From Ottelia alismoides (Eukaryota > Streptophyta > Magnoliopsida > Alismatales > Hydrocharitaceae), in NCBI GenBank assembly GCA_037367405.1, contig JAZKJV010010617.1, positions 595,501 to 659,500 on the forward strand: a DNA stretch of 64,000 nt. The letters run 5' to 3'. The notes under the pieces are model-generated. The model did no database searches. It saw nothing but the letters and a program-made list of their open reading frames with translations, and was not told the origin of the DNA. Within the stretch, counting starts at the first letter, position 1, and every line of letters starts with the position of its first letter. Below, one piece after another: positions 10,863-22,185 of this stretch. Made by a program: the position numbers and the translations under genes.

Positions 10863-12935
10863 ACCGTGTCTGACTTCCACTGAGCCTACAACGAGAGAGG
10901 AGGATGATCTTGAGCAGAGCAGAGACAGACAAGTTGAGCAGCCTTCTCCAGATCCAGTTTGCGAGCGAGAGTTCTCGTTCTCCCGTGTAAATTTGGTAGC
11001 ATACACTCGTATTCTTCAGAAGCCATATTTGCCAGCACCGACTTGTCCAGAGCTAAAGCCGCTACCAGCGTCGCTGAAGTATAGGTTCCTTGTGGGTGAG
11101 CATGAGATGTACCCAGTCATTATCTCCGCTGATTTGACTGGAGAGCGATAATCCCGTCTGATAGGGGTTCTTGAAAAGAACCACAAGGCGATAGGATGGA
11201 GTGTAGCAGATCTCAGGGGTATCAGCCCGACTCTATGCTCTCACCACATCTATCTTGAGGATGAGGCAAAGCCATCGCGTGAGTTCCAGCGGTGGCTGAA
11301 CCCGAATCTAAGAGAGGCTGTCATGAAGGAGATCTCGAAGTGGTGGAGCACCGATTTTGTCTACCCCATCTCTGACTCCAAGTGGTTCAGTCCGTTGCAT
11401 GTGGTGCCCAAGAAGACGGGCATCACTACAGTTATCACCGAGTCTCGAGAGGAGATCGTTACCCGGGTACCCACTTCTTGGCGGGTCTGCGTGGATTACA
11501 GATGACTGAACCAGGCCACCAAGAAGGATCATTTCCCCCTGCCCTTTATTGATCAGATTATTGAGAGTCTGGCAGGGAAGAGCCATTATTGCTTCTTGGA
11601 TGGGTACTCCGGCTATAATCAGGTGGCCATCGCGCCCGAGGACCAAGACAAGACCACCTTCACCTGTCCCTTCGAGACATATGCTTTCAGACACATGCCA
11701 TTTGATTGTGCAACGCTCTGGTTACATTCCAGAGATGCTTGCTGTCCATCTTTTCGGACATGGTGGGGGAGTGCTTGGAGGTCTTCATGGATGATTTCTT
11801 GGTCTACGACGACGGATTCGATTCTTGTCTTGACTGCCTAGACCGAGTCCTTCAGCAATGCATAGAGGTTCACCTAGTGTTGCCTTGGGAGAAGAGTCAC
11901 TTCATGGTGACTCAAGGGACGGTGCTTGGCCACATCATCTCCAACAAGGGTATGGAGGTTGATCCGGCCAAGGTAGATGTCATTAGAAAACTCGATCCAC
12001 CGTCCAACTTGAGGCAGTTACAGTCTTTTCTGGGGCACGTCGGTTTCTACTGACGCTTCATTCATGATTTCAGTAGGATTGTCCAACCGTTGACTGATCT
12101 GTTGACGAAAGACACCGAGTTCCTAGTAGATGATAAGTGCCTATCGTCATTTGAGACTCTCAAGAGCTGTGTCATAGAGGCTCCTGTTCTCCAGCTACTT
12201 GATTGATCTCTCCCATTCGAGATCATGACGGATGCCTCCGATTTTGTCGTGGGGGACGTGCTGGGATAGAGGAGGGATGGAGTCCCATTTGCCATTCATT
12301 AGGCTAGCCGTACATTGGATGCCACGCAGCAAAACTATACTGTCACTGAGAAGGAGATGCTAGCCATAGTTTTCTCCCTAAATAAGTTCAGATCTTACAT
12401 CATTGGATCTAGAGTGACCATATACACTGATCATACCGCCATCAGGTACCTCATGGCAAAGAAGGATGCCAAAGCTAGATTGACCAGATGGATCCTTCTA
12501 CTCCAGGAGTTTGATATAGAGATTAAAGATAAGCCTTGAGTCAAGAATGTGGTGGCGGATCATCTCTCCCGATTGGAGTATCTTGAGGATTTTGAACAGA
12601 TTGACCCTATTTGTGAGACCTTCCCAAATGAGGCGATCCTTGCTATCGCATCGCGCCCATGGTATGCTGATATTGTGAACTATCTTGTCGCCAAGAAAGT
12701 TCCACAAGATTGGCCCAGACAGAAACTTGAGACCTTCCTCGCGAAGGACAAGTTTTACCATTAGGAGGATCCCATCCTTTACCACGAGGGAGGGGATAGT
12801 ATCTGGCGTAGGTGCATTCCTCAGGAGGAGCACCACAGCGTCCTTACTTACTGCCACAAGCTTGAGGCATGAGGACATCACTCAGGGAGGAGAAAAGTTT
12901 CTTCAAGATCACACAACAGAACGGAGATGGCATGA
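10863..12935 (+). pseudogene. Athila_L pol remnant: RT, RNase H and start of integrase
   Basis: The RT begins near 11080 and includes P-I-S-D-S-K-W, then D-Y-R, then F-L-D-G-Y-S-G-Y-N-Q near 11596. The catalytic F-M-D-D box is at 11784-11795. RNase H follows (D-A-S-D at 12231, T-E-K-E-M-L-A around 12345, T-D-H-T at 12428), then V-V-A-D-H-L-S-R at 12550 and an integrase zinc-finger start near 12790-12890. In-frame stops include 11149, 11503, 12051, 12202, 12267 and 12538. A one-base loss near 11705 shifts the frame just before the N-A-x-x-T-F-Q-R motif. The gene order and wording match the Athila_B RT, which identifies the family. It is non-functional. Confidence 0.88.
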
Positions 12936-12959
12936 AATGATTTGATTGTCCTTCAAAAA

Positions 12960-13460
12960 GGGCAATGCCTACGTACGCATGCACTCTAAGCGTTTTTTCC
13001 CTGACAGGGCATCCCCATCATCCAAATGCCCTGTCAGGGCATCTGACCTCAATATTTCCCTGTCAGGGCATCGATCGGCGAACGGTTTGCCGATCGACTA
13101 ACCGTTTGCCGATCAGTACATAAAAATAATATACAATATTAATCCGGAAAAGCTTTTTGACTTTTATATTATTAAAAATAATATATATAAATATTTGAAA
13201 TTGAGAATCAGCAAAGGGTTTGCCGGTTCTTATTTCCAAATATTTTTATATATTATTTTTAGATATATAAAATTCAAAAGTTTTTCGGAAAATCATTGAT
13301 CGGCGAACGGTTTGCTGATCGAAGAACCGTTTGCCGATCAATATCCTGATAGAGAAATATAGAGTACATTGGAAGGGCATTTGAATGATGCACCAAGAAA
13401 AATCTTGACACTCTTAACACAACACCTGCTGACATGCGGCCTATGGCATCTGAAGCAACA
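12960..13460. mobile_element. Foldback (MITE-like) inverted-repeat element
   Basis: The arms pair over nearly the whole length. CATCATCCAAATGCCC at 13017-13032 pairs with GGGCATTTGAATGATG at 13375-13390, and the inner arms continue through a GATCGGC module (13073-13115 against 13298-13341) to a centre near 13205. The modules are themselves small hairpins (GATCGGC...GCCGATC). The left arm also carries three copies of the palindrome CCCTG(T/A)CAGGG at 12999, 13030 and 13058, which the right arm lacks. I found no clear target duplication, so the outer ends are approximate; the paired core 13017-13390 is firm. No coding capacity. A transcript would form a long hairpin. Confidence 0.7.
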
Positions 13461-15839
13461 GTGACGTGTGGTGGGTGCATTTCTCTACTACTACTGTTGC
13501 TTCAAAGGTCTTGGATCCATCACTCGCTCTCACTCGCCCCATCTCCTTTCACTAAATAATCTCACTTGCAGTACAGAAATATATAATCGACACATCCCTC
13601 ACCCACCACAACTCCCAATACACGATCCCTCCGTGGTCCTCTCCTCCCACATTGATTGATGGATTTGTGACTGCTCGATTTCACTTGCCTGCGTACGTAC
13701 GGCCCCGCAGACCAGCTGACAGCACGCAGGAGATCATGATAGAGATACATTGAGAGAGAAGGGTTGCCGGACTGGGGATCGTGCTTTGGTAGATGGGGTG
13801 AGACAACACATTTAAGTGGAGGAGTCGAGCTGTCATGCGCACGTGCCTTTCGATCGTGAATGCAGGAGAAAGCGACTGTGGGCTTTGCATGGAAATGGGC
13901 TGTCACTTCTGTTTAGGGTACATGTCATGCTGCCATTCTTGTGCTATCTATGTGCGTGCATGAGTTTAAGAAGAAGGCAATAGTGGAAGGGGACCAGTGC
14001 TTATATGAGGTTGGAGGGAGTGATGACGGGTGGGAGATACTTTTATCTGCCCATTCCATGGTTAGGGCTGTAAATGGAGATGGTCGCATTCCATGGTTAT
14101 ACTTTCCAAAGTAACTCGAACATGAGGCACTTACTTGGACTCATCGGGTTGCAGTTAATGATGATAACCTCTGTCTTTTTTCTCAAAACAACTAGATTAT
14201 AGTTAACAATGACAACTTTTTACTCAATTCTTAGATGGGCAGATAAAAAGACTAGAGCAACATTATAGTACACAATAAAGACGACAACTACTGCTTATGC
14301 CTTGCTTGATACTAGTCATACAATTACATATAATCTTTTGATGGTGCAGACAAACAACACTTATAGAAGCCTTAACGTAATTGCTGATTCAAATTAAATT
14401 CAACCTTTGGGGAAAATCACATGTTCAAGTTTTCTTGCATTTGGCTTGTTCTTGTCTTTTTTTGAATGCGTGTGATAGCACCTATAGCCCTTCATCTGTG
14501 AGGTACTTCAACGAAATGAAAGTGATGGCTTGCATACACAATAACTTTTCCCCGGTGTAAATACCAGAATACTCCTATGGTCGTTTTATTACCCCCATTG
14601 TATTACTGATTGATATACACATCCCTATGACTATCTTGTATGTAGATGGTATTCGAGAATCTGTTCGACAATAGTTAAAGAATTCAGACTAAGCCTTGTT
14701 ATTATGTTGCTGTGGATCGAACTTAAGTTGTTAGTGATGTGACAATCCATTCCATTCCATTATTATATAATAATAAGAAGAGATCCAGGCCCCCTCTTAT
14801 TAATTTTCACCTCCAAAATTCCCATTCTACCCTTCTTATTTTCACCAACTGCAAGACTCTGGCTGCCATTCCATCTTTGCCCTCGACTGCCAAAGAATTA
14901 CCCAACTCCTCCCCTGGTCGTTTATGCCCCATTCGAGTGATCCTATGACGGTAGCGAAACCCTAGCCGTTGTGCCGCCACCACTCTACCCTCCCCTCCGC
15001 CCCATTCCATTTCTCTCCAGATGCCCTCTAATGGTACAGAAACCCTAACCGCCATGTCACTGCCCCTCTTCCCTCTTCTCCAACCCATTATGTCTCTCTA
15101 TTTCGACGTTAGCCTATGTGGCCATGGATGTGTCGATGATGCCCTGAAGAGACGGAGGTGACCTCACCTCCTCCTCAACGGTGATGCTCTACCTACACCA
15201 CCACAACTTAATGTGCAACTGTGCTAGAGATACTATATGATATGGATGGAATTGAAATTGTTGCTTGGTTTAATTTCTTAGAATATATTTTCCTTGACTG
15301 TATAGTCTGACTATTAAGCTTCTACTCCACATGAATTGATCCAAATTTACAAGTTCTCTATTCAAGTTCATGATTTTCAAAATTGACAACAATTTTCGGC
15401 TTGAAAATCTTCATCAAAATTTATAATATGCTGCAAATATACGAGAACCAATAGATTCTTTAAAGTTTATGCAATTAGTTGTGTATGAACAGAAAGTACA
15501 TAATATAAATTTGTTTGATGTTCACAGAATATAATACTTTACAGAAATAGATTTTGCCTCTTTTTGTCACAGGGATTAAACTACCCAATTTCCAATACAG
15601 ATACCTAAACCCATGAAAGATGAAATTGTAAGTGGGCTTGAAAGGAGCTCCAAAGACGTCGTCAAAGCCATCAGGGGCTTGACAACATGACCACGGTCCT
15701 ATGCGGGCATCAAAGAGGGTGCGAGGAAAGACACAGGGCAGCTTTGCCCTAAGAGTAGAGTATCAAATCGTAAGCTATCGAGAGGCGGTCGCGTGGTCTC
15801 ACAAGGCGGATCGTTGTCGCTGAAGAGACAGATCTCGAG
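13461..15839. other. Unassigned region between the foldback element and the minus-strand Athila array
   Basis: I recognise no gene or element here. Longer frames at 13562-13906 (minus) and 14807-15088 (minus) show no known domain and lie over pyrimidine-rich or proline/arginine-coding low-complexity DNA. A degenerate direct duplication with a period of about 83 bp covers 14950-15011 and 15033-15093, each copy starting GGTA..GAAACCCTA. At 13453 and 13491 an 11-bp inverted pair (GAAGCAACAGT and its complement) could form a small hairpin. This could be the only non-element or very old sequence in the window. Confidence 0.4.
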
Positions 15840-17078
15840 AACTAACTAATTCAAACAACAATCAACTTAAAATGGAATAATAAAGTAATGTAATTAGGGT
15901 CAAAATGTATCATAACCCTATAAAATAAATGTGTATAATGGTCAAGTACATGTAGGGTGTCGAATACAGGTAACATACATGTATAATAGTATATTTTATT
16001 GCTAAATAATGTATGCATATATTTACCTGCTTTGTACTTAGTGTTTTGTGGGTTTCAATCATTTGTTTTTTTGTTTTTTATATTTTTTATTTTTATTTTA
16101 ATTTTATAATATTTATTTTCTTTTCTCTATTTTATAATTTTTGATTCATTTTTATTTTTAATGTATAATAATTAATATGTAATAATATGGATAATATATG
16201 GTATATATGTAATTTCTAAAATAATATATAAAAGTCAATAAATACAGATAAAAATAGTCCTTTTATTTTCTAAAATATTAAAAAATATTTACAGTAGAAT
16301 AATTAATAATATAATTAAATATATATAACTACATGTATGTATAAAAATACAATATAGGGTTTCCTATTTATAAATATATATATTCAAAATTTATAAATAA
16401 CATGATTTTATATTTTTTTATATGTTCTTCTATTTATATGAATTTTGGGGTAATTTTGCTAACTTTATGTATTCCTGAAATTCAAAATAATTTATATCAT
16501 GAATTAAATAAATAGGTTGAATTATTTTCAGATTTAAAAATATAAAATAATTCCATAGTTTATTAAAACTAATTTTAAAATTTAGCAGTAAGTATATATA
16601 AAAATACAAGAAAGAAAACCATATTTGGGGGATTTTTGGGAAATTTTCTATTTTTTAGGGATAATAAGATTTTTAAAATATTAGGTTTTCTTTTGATTTT
16701 TTCTGTCTGGAGTAATAAAGTACAGTAGTAAACAATATCTTTTTTGGAATTTTTGGAAAAAGGTTTTTAAATTTTATTATATTTTTTAAGCTAAATAGGG
16801 AATAAGAAGGTTCCTTTTATTTTTAACAAATATAAATGCAGATCATATGTTAAAGAATCATATGTCGTGGAAGAACACACAATCAGACATTTTCTCCTAT
16901 TTTTGCGTAATTTTTGGAATATGGAAACTATTAATAGAAAATAGAAAAGCAAAAATAAAAATAAATAAGCTAGCATTATGCAATTAAAATAAATGACAAG
17001 GTGTTTCTTGTAAAATACCAAAGGTTTTCAACTGAAAATCAAAATTTTAATACAAAACATAAATTATGAAACCCGGAG

Positions 17079-17124
<46 letters not shown>

Positions 17125-17445
17125 GGGACCTTTGAAATGAGGTGGGGGCTTTTTCTGAAATTGTAAAGGTCATTGTGAATTTAGTAAAAACTCTGTAAGA
17201 GCTTTGTAAAAGTATAAATTGCACATTGTAAAAAATGAATTTTGTAAAATATAGCATCCAAATTTAAATTAACATTTACATATAATATAATAATATTTTC
17301 ATATATTGTTTCACTATACATGTTGTGTTAATATTAATTGTCATATGTATGAAACAAGAAATTGTAAAATATATTGGAAAGATGGCTAAGTTGATGGTCG
17401 CCCACCATATATATGGTGAGACGCTGCCTTATTTGAAGTTTTTCC

Positions 17446-17502
<57 letters not shown>

Positions 17503-19957
17503 AAATTAGGCTTTCACAGGTGACATGTGAGACAACCTGATTCTGAACTTGCTTGTAATATCAACAAAGTACATGGGTTTCTTCCAAATTTTTCACAAGA
17601 TGTGATGCTTACTTAAATATTTACATAACTATTAAATATAAAAAATTTTAAGGGGATCTTTGCAATTTACCCCACTTAAGTATGTTTAATCGGACCATTA
17701 TTTGGTTGCAACATGGAGGATCAAACGGCAGTGGGAAGATGACACTTGAATCGACAATCCTTATTACATATAGGTCATGTTCTTGATTAGACAATGGCGA
17801 GGCCTTTAGAGGAACTCCCAAGAACAAGGAGAACGAGCTCCTTTGATTGTCAATTCCCGATGATGGTTTCCTCCTATTCGTGAGCCAACGGTGGCTGCAT
17901 GTTCCTGGGGCTGCTCTGCATGTATAGGTAGGCTCTGACGAGGCTCAGGTCTTCCTAATGATGATCTGGGAGCTCCGACTGTTCAATAGAGCTGGAGGTC
18001 TGCCCTAGGTGTTGATTCACGGCTCCAAGGGCTTGTCAAACCTTGTACAAGTACCAAATAGGTTCTATGGCTCGAGGAGGATCTCTTAGGGTAGCAGATG
18101 AAGCCGGAAAGTGGTGCAGGATGGATGTGGCGAAATTCTAGTGAAGGCAGCAGGGTGAACTTCATTTCACCAAGTCTGAGTCGGACTTAGGTTGGAAAGG
18201 AGAGAAATAGAAAGAGAGAATGGAGGGGTACGATATGATGGAAGTCGTGGTGATCAACGGTCGGAAACAAGTGGAATTTGACTTGGAACTCAACCTCCAT
18301 GTGAAAAGGGGATCTTTAAATTATGATAGATTAAACACTAAAAATGGAAATTAAATAAAGAAATGAAATCTACACCTAAGATCTACCAAGAAATGGAAGA
18401 AACATGTCCTCGATTCGACTTGGGATCAAAGAGGTATAACCATCGAAGCTACCTCCAACGATGGAGTGGATCTGGCCCAAAGGTGGCACCTCCTCACTAT
18501 AGACGACGGGCACGGACTTCTATTACTAGCCTCGAGCCCGTAGGGCCAGTCTGAGAGGCTAAAACTTCCTAAGGTTGATCAAGAGCCAAAATGGCAAAGA
18601 AGGTGGTTTTATAAAAGAAGAAAATGGAGAAGTTTGAAGCGAGTTTGCATGTGGAGAAGGGGTAGGTGAACAACATAGAGTCAATGTGGAAGAAGAATGT
18701 GCAAGGTTTAGAATGGAGGAAGGCTCGAAGAGAGGAAGGTGAGGGATATGTCATGATAAATAGATGAAGATGCCCCCCTCGTGAGCTCTGACACGGGCGT
18801 CTGAAGAAGGACAGTTGCCAGAAGTCAACTTTTGGAGAGCTCTGGCTGGTCCACGTGGACCAACTAGAAAAAAGAGAACAATTTTTTTAAAAATATAAAT
18901 ATAAATTAATAAAGAATTACTTAATTTTTTATTAAATAATGAAAATGTTTCTAATTTAATGTAGCATTTAATGTTTATTTTTATTTATTTTTACACGGCT
19001 ATTTTTAACATGATAATATTTACGTGTATATATATAGGTAAATATACATGTATTTCTCATATTTTATTCTAATTTGTGATTTGTATTTTATTATTATATA
19101 TCACATATTTAGGTATTTTTATTATATTTTTAGAATTTATTTTAATAATAAATTAATTCTATACATATATCTTATATGTATATATAAACATGTGTTATCT
19201 ATATATTAAAGTACCTTATTCATTTTAATGGATTTATAGTGGTTTTATTTTAATCCAATTATGTACATGGGCTTTAAATAATATTTACAAATATGAAAAA
19301 AATACAAGAATTTGATAAATTTAAAGAATAAATACATTTTTATTTAGGTATACTGCACAGTAGGTGCCCAAAACTTAACTTTTGCATCTTAACTCCAAAT
19401 TGAATGAAGCTTCTTTCATTAAATAGATTCTTTAATTATATGAGCAATAAAGTAAGTTTTGTCATTTTTGAATACACATGGAGAATATACAGGTTTGCAA
19501 AGTTTTCTTTGCGTCCTTTTATTTTATGTGTCGAACACTATGCATTAATTTTCAATGAAATCAATTTTGTATTTTAATGTACATTATTCATGTTGAGGAT
19601 TTATTGATTTGAGGTACAAAATAATAAAAAAATAGGCCACAAAATGCAATATTGGGGAAAGTGAATTAGATTTTTTTGTGTGTTTGCACAGTTTCTCTGT
19701 CCTTTCTCGCCCTAATTTATTCCTTGTCGTCCAAGTCATCGTGATGACCAGGTCTATGATCACCCATTGTCTTTGACACTTCATTATTTTTCTTTTCTTT
19801 CATTTACTCTTTTAGTTTTATAAATAAATACATTATTTATATAATATTTTTTGTAATTTTTGAGTGTTTATTATCACAAATTAATCATAAATACATGCAT
19901 TTAGTTAGATTTAAGGTCAAAATGGAAGAATAAAGGTAATGAAATGAGGATTCATCA
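15840..19957 (-). repeat. Left LTR of Athila_A (minus strand)
   Basis: The LTR start on the minus strand is TGATGAATCC at 19957, followed on the plus strand by purine-rich sequence when read backward. It aligns with 22186-25906 in several blocks, for example the sentence around TTAACTTTTGCATCTTAACTCC (19375 and 25325), CCACGTGGACC at 18850 against 24770, and GTGTCGAATACAGG at 15959 against the matching site at 22319. It is longer than its partner mainly because of the AT-flanked insertion at 17081-17498. The inner (left) end is too diverged to fix. Confidence 0.65.
17081..17498. mobile_element. Insertion flanked by (AT)n microsatellites, Micron-like MITE candidate
   Basis: A 328-bp core (17123-17450) sits between two long AT repeats: 17081-17122 (21 units) and 17451-17498 (24 units). 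The homologous LTR copy has no such block: GGAATTTATGCAAAT at 23136-23150 looks like the empty site for GGAATAT...ATATGCGCAAAT here. The core starts GGGGGACCTTTGAAATGAGG, and its other end carries a weak inverted match (CTTCAAATAAGGCAG on the complement). This layout matches the Micron type of MITE described in rice, which sits inside TA repeats. No coding capacity. An alternative is two separate microsatellite expansions around old LTR sequence. Confidence 0.45.
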
Positions 19958-22185
19958 TCTCCCTATAATTTCCTTTGTCGGCCCCTAGCAAACACTTATG
20001 CCTATAAGTGCAAAAAAGAAATTAAAGAAAAGAAAAATAAATAACTTGGAATAATTTTTTTCCTTTAAACTTGTCTTCATAAAATCAAATTTGGAGCTCA
20101 ATTAAGACCTTAGAATTCTTGATTTGTTCAGAATCATACTAAGGTTAGGAAGTGTGATACAACAACCCTTGGGTTTCATAATCCTATTATTCAGTTCTAT
20201 TCACAATCTAATCAGAACCATCTCGCGTACTCTCACAACCTTGAAATAATAGAACCATGTGTGAGTATTTTTCACCTATTCTTAGACATCCTACGTAAAT
20301 ATTAAGGAGTCTGCTCCTCTAGTAACTCATACTCGTGGAGATAGATATTTCCTTCTAAGTTCAAATGCTACCAGTCTTTGCAACCAAAAGAGGGGATGAG
20401 CTATAAGAAATGAGAAAAGAAGTGGGAATGGACTAGTGTAGTCTTCATTCCCATGTGAAGATCGGTTAGTGTAACCGAGTCTTCACCAAGAAGCATACTT
20501 TTTTTTAATGCTCGAACTTTTGTGAAAATTTTGGTGTAGGCTTCTTCTTTAGATATTTTCTTTGACCTTGTACTGATCTACATTCTTGTTTGTATCCCAA
20601 CGGATATAGAGTCTTTTGGTTTGTCCATGTTTTGGGGTCTTGGAAAAGTTGCGCCAAGTGAAGTGGGTTAGTGTATCAATTTCAGCAATAGCCAAGATTG
20701 GTTCCTGAGCCACCCTTAACGAAATAGTCTAGCATCATCCTGACTTAGACTCCAAGATTTTTCAAAAATCCATCTAGCTTGAGTTATGTGATAAATGTGA
20801 GGTTTCTAATCAAGACAATGTGTCAAGAGTCTAACGGATGATATGAAGGGTTCTAGTTAGACACATTGAATAGACTAAAGAATTAAGTCAAGGTGACCAA
20901 AAGTACCCAAATTCCAGTACTCAATGGGTTCATCTAAAATTTAATGTATTAAGGTCTATACCAAGCTCCAATATTCAGACTTTACTTAGACTTGTTTAAT
21001 TATCTTGATTATTTTGAAAAATGTAGATGCTGTGTATAATGCAAAGAAATATTTTTGTGAAGTAGTCTTCTAATTTTGATCTTTTTAAGAAATTTTATAA
21101 AAGGATTTTTTAAATTTTTATTAAATTTTAAAAACATTCAGAATTTTTTATGGGTTTTTTAGTTTTATAATTTTTTAAAATAAAAGTGTTAGTGAAAAAT
21201 TATGTAGATATATTTACACATGAGTGCATTTAATTTAGAAGGGTGTGTTAGAGAATGTACACCAGGTATTTACAGAAATTAAATTAGTGGTTATTTATGA
21301 GTTTTTATAAACATGATTTATAAAGAATTTTTATTTTCTTTAATCTTGTATACAATTCTCAAAATAGTTTGAAATAATTTTTACAAAAATTTTGAAAACT
21401 TATTTTGCAAAAAATTTTGATAATTTTTATAAGCACTTACAAAATCTTAAAATAATTTTGTAAAGATTTTTCAAACAGTATGTATAGGTTTTTCAAAGAT
21501 TTTTGCAACCATTTTCTAAATCATTTGCAAATAGTTTATCAAAACATTTTATTCAGACAAATAAAAGAAAAATTTACAAATAATATATTTTTATAAAAAT
21601 TTGGAACCATTTCTACAAATGTTTGAAAAACATTATAAAATATTTCCAAACGGCTTTCAAAAAATTTTCAATGAATTTTCCAATCATTTTCAAGTATTTT
21701 GCAAAATATTTTAATCGGTTTATTAATCGTAATTACAAAGAATTTGATGTGTGTATAAATTTTATTATTTAGCCATATTATAGAAAATATAAAGGTACGA
21801 GTTATAAATAAAGTATATACAATGTATATATGACCCCCTATACTTAAATTATAATATGTCCTCATTGGTTAGAGTAAAAAGAAGAATATATAACTCGTAT
21901 TGAGTATAAAAGAGCCTATACAACAATGAATAAAGGATAAAGAACAATAAGTCAAGTGCCCCCTATACTTAGGTGTTCTACCCCTAAGTATAGCAGACTA
22001 TATACAACATGTAGGGAGGGTTGAAGATGACAATAACCACATCATCGTCTTGGACTGTCTCCCTCAATACTCAGGATAAAATATACCTATGTACAGATAG
22101 AATGTCAAAAGTTGAGGATATACGTGATAAATGCAAAAATCGAGTGATCCAAAATGAGCCTCACAAGGTGACGATTTAATCATTG
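19958..22185 (-). other. Internal region of Athila_A between its two LTRs (3' untranslated part only)
   Basis: This 2.2-kb interval contains no gag or pol. From the right it holds a short stretch after the LTR end, then hairpin motifs with TATACTTAGG and CCTAAGTATA arms (21959-21993, and a half-copy CCCCCTATACTTAA at 21834). A long A/T-rich part of repeated TTTTGCAAA and TTTTATAAA words follows (21340-21720), then a region matching 42907-44553. It ends at the LTR with a purine-rich tract. In Athila_B and Athila_D these same blocks form the 3' untranslated region, so all coding sequence is deleted here. Confidence 0.65.

Larger units (their letters stand above)
1..12935 (+). mobile_element. 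Athila_L: decayed Ty3/gypsy (Athila-type) element, interrupted by a copia element
   Basis: The remains of a plus-strand Athila-type LTR retrotransposon enter the window from the left. Only the protease-RT spacer (1-296) and the RT, RNase H and first part of integrase (10858-12935) are present. Removing the copia element at 297-10857 and one copy of its TTCAC target duplication rejoins the reading frame exactly: the codons for F-D-D-F-T run on into P-C-L-T-S. The same gene order is seen in Athila_B at 34080-36360. The element stops in the integrase zinc-finger region near 12935, so no 3' LTR is present. Many in-frame stops and at least one frameshift show that it is dead. Confidence 0.85.

Noticed and set aside
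13073..13341. CRISPR-like array from the repeated GATCGGC modules
   Set aside because: There are only two module pairs, arranged as an inverted repeat in plant DNA with no spacer structure.
14807..15088. 93-codon minus-strand frame as a gene
   Set aside because: It lies over the 83-bp duplication and encodes a low-complexity Gly/Arg/Glu-rich peptide with no recognised domain.
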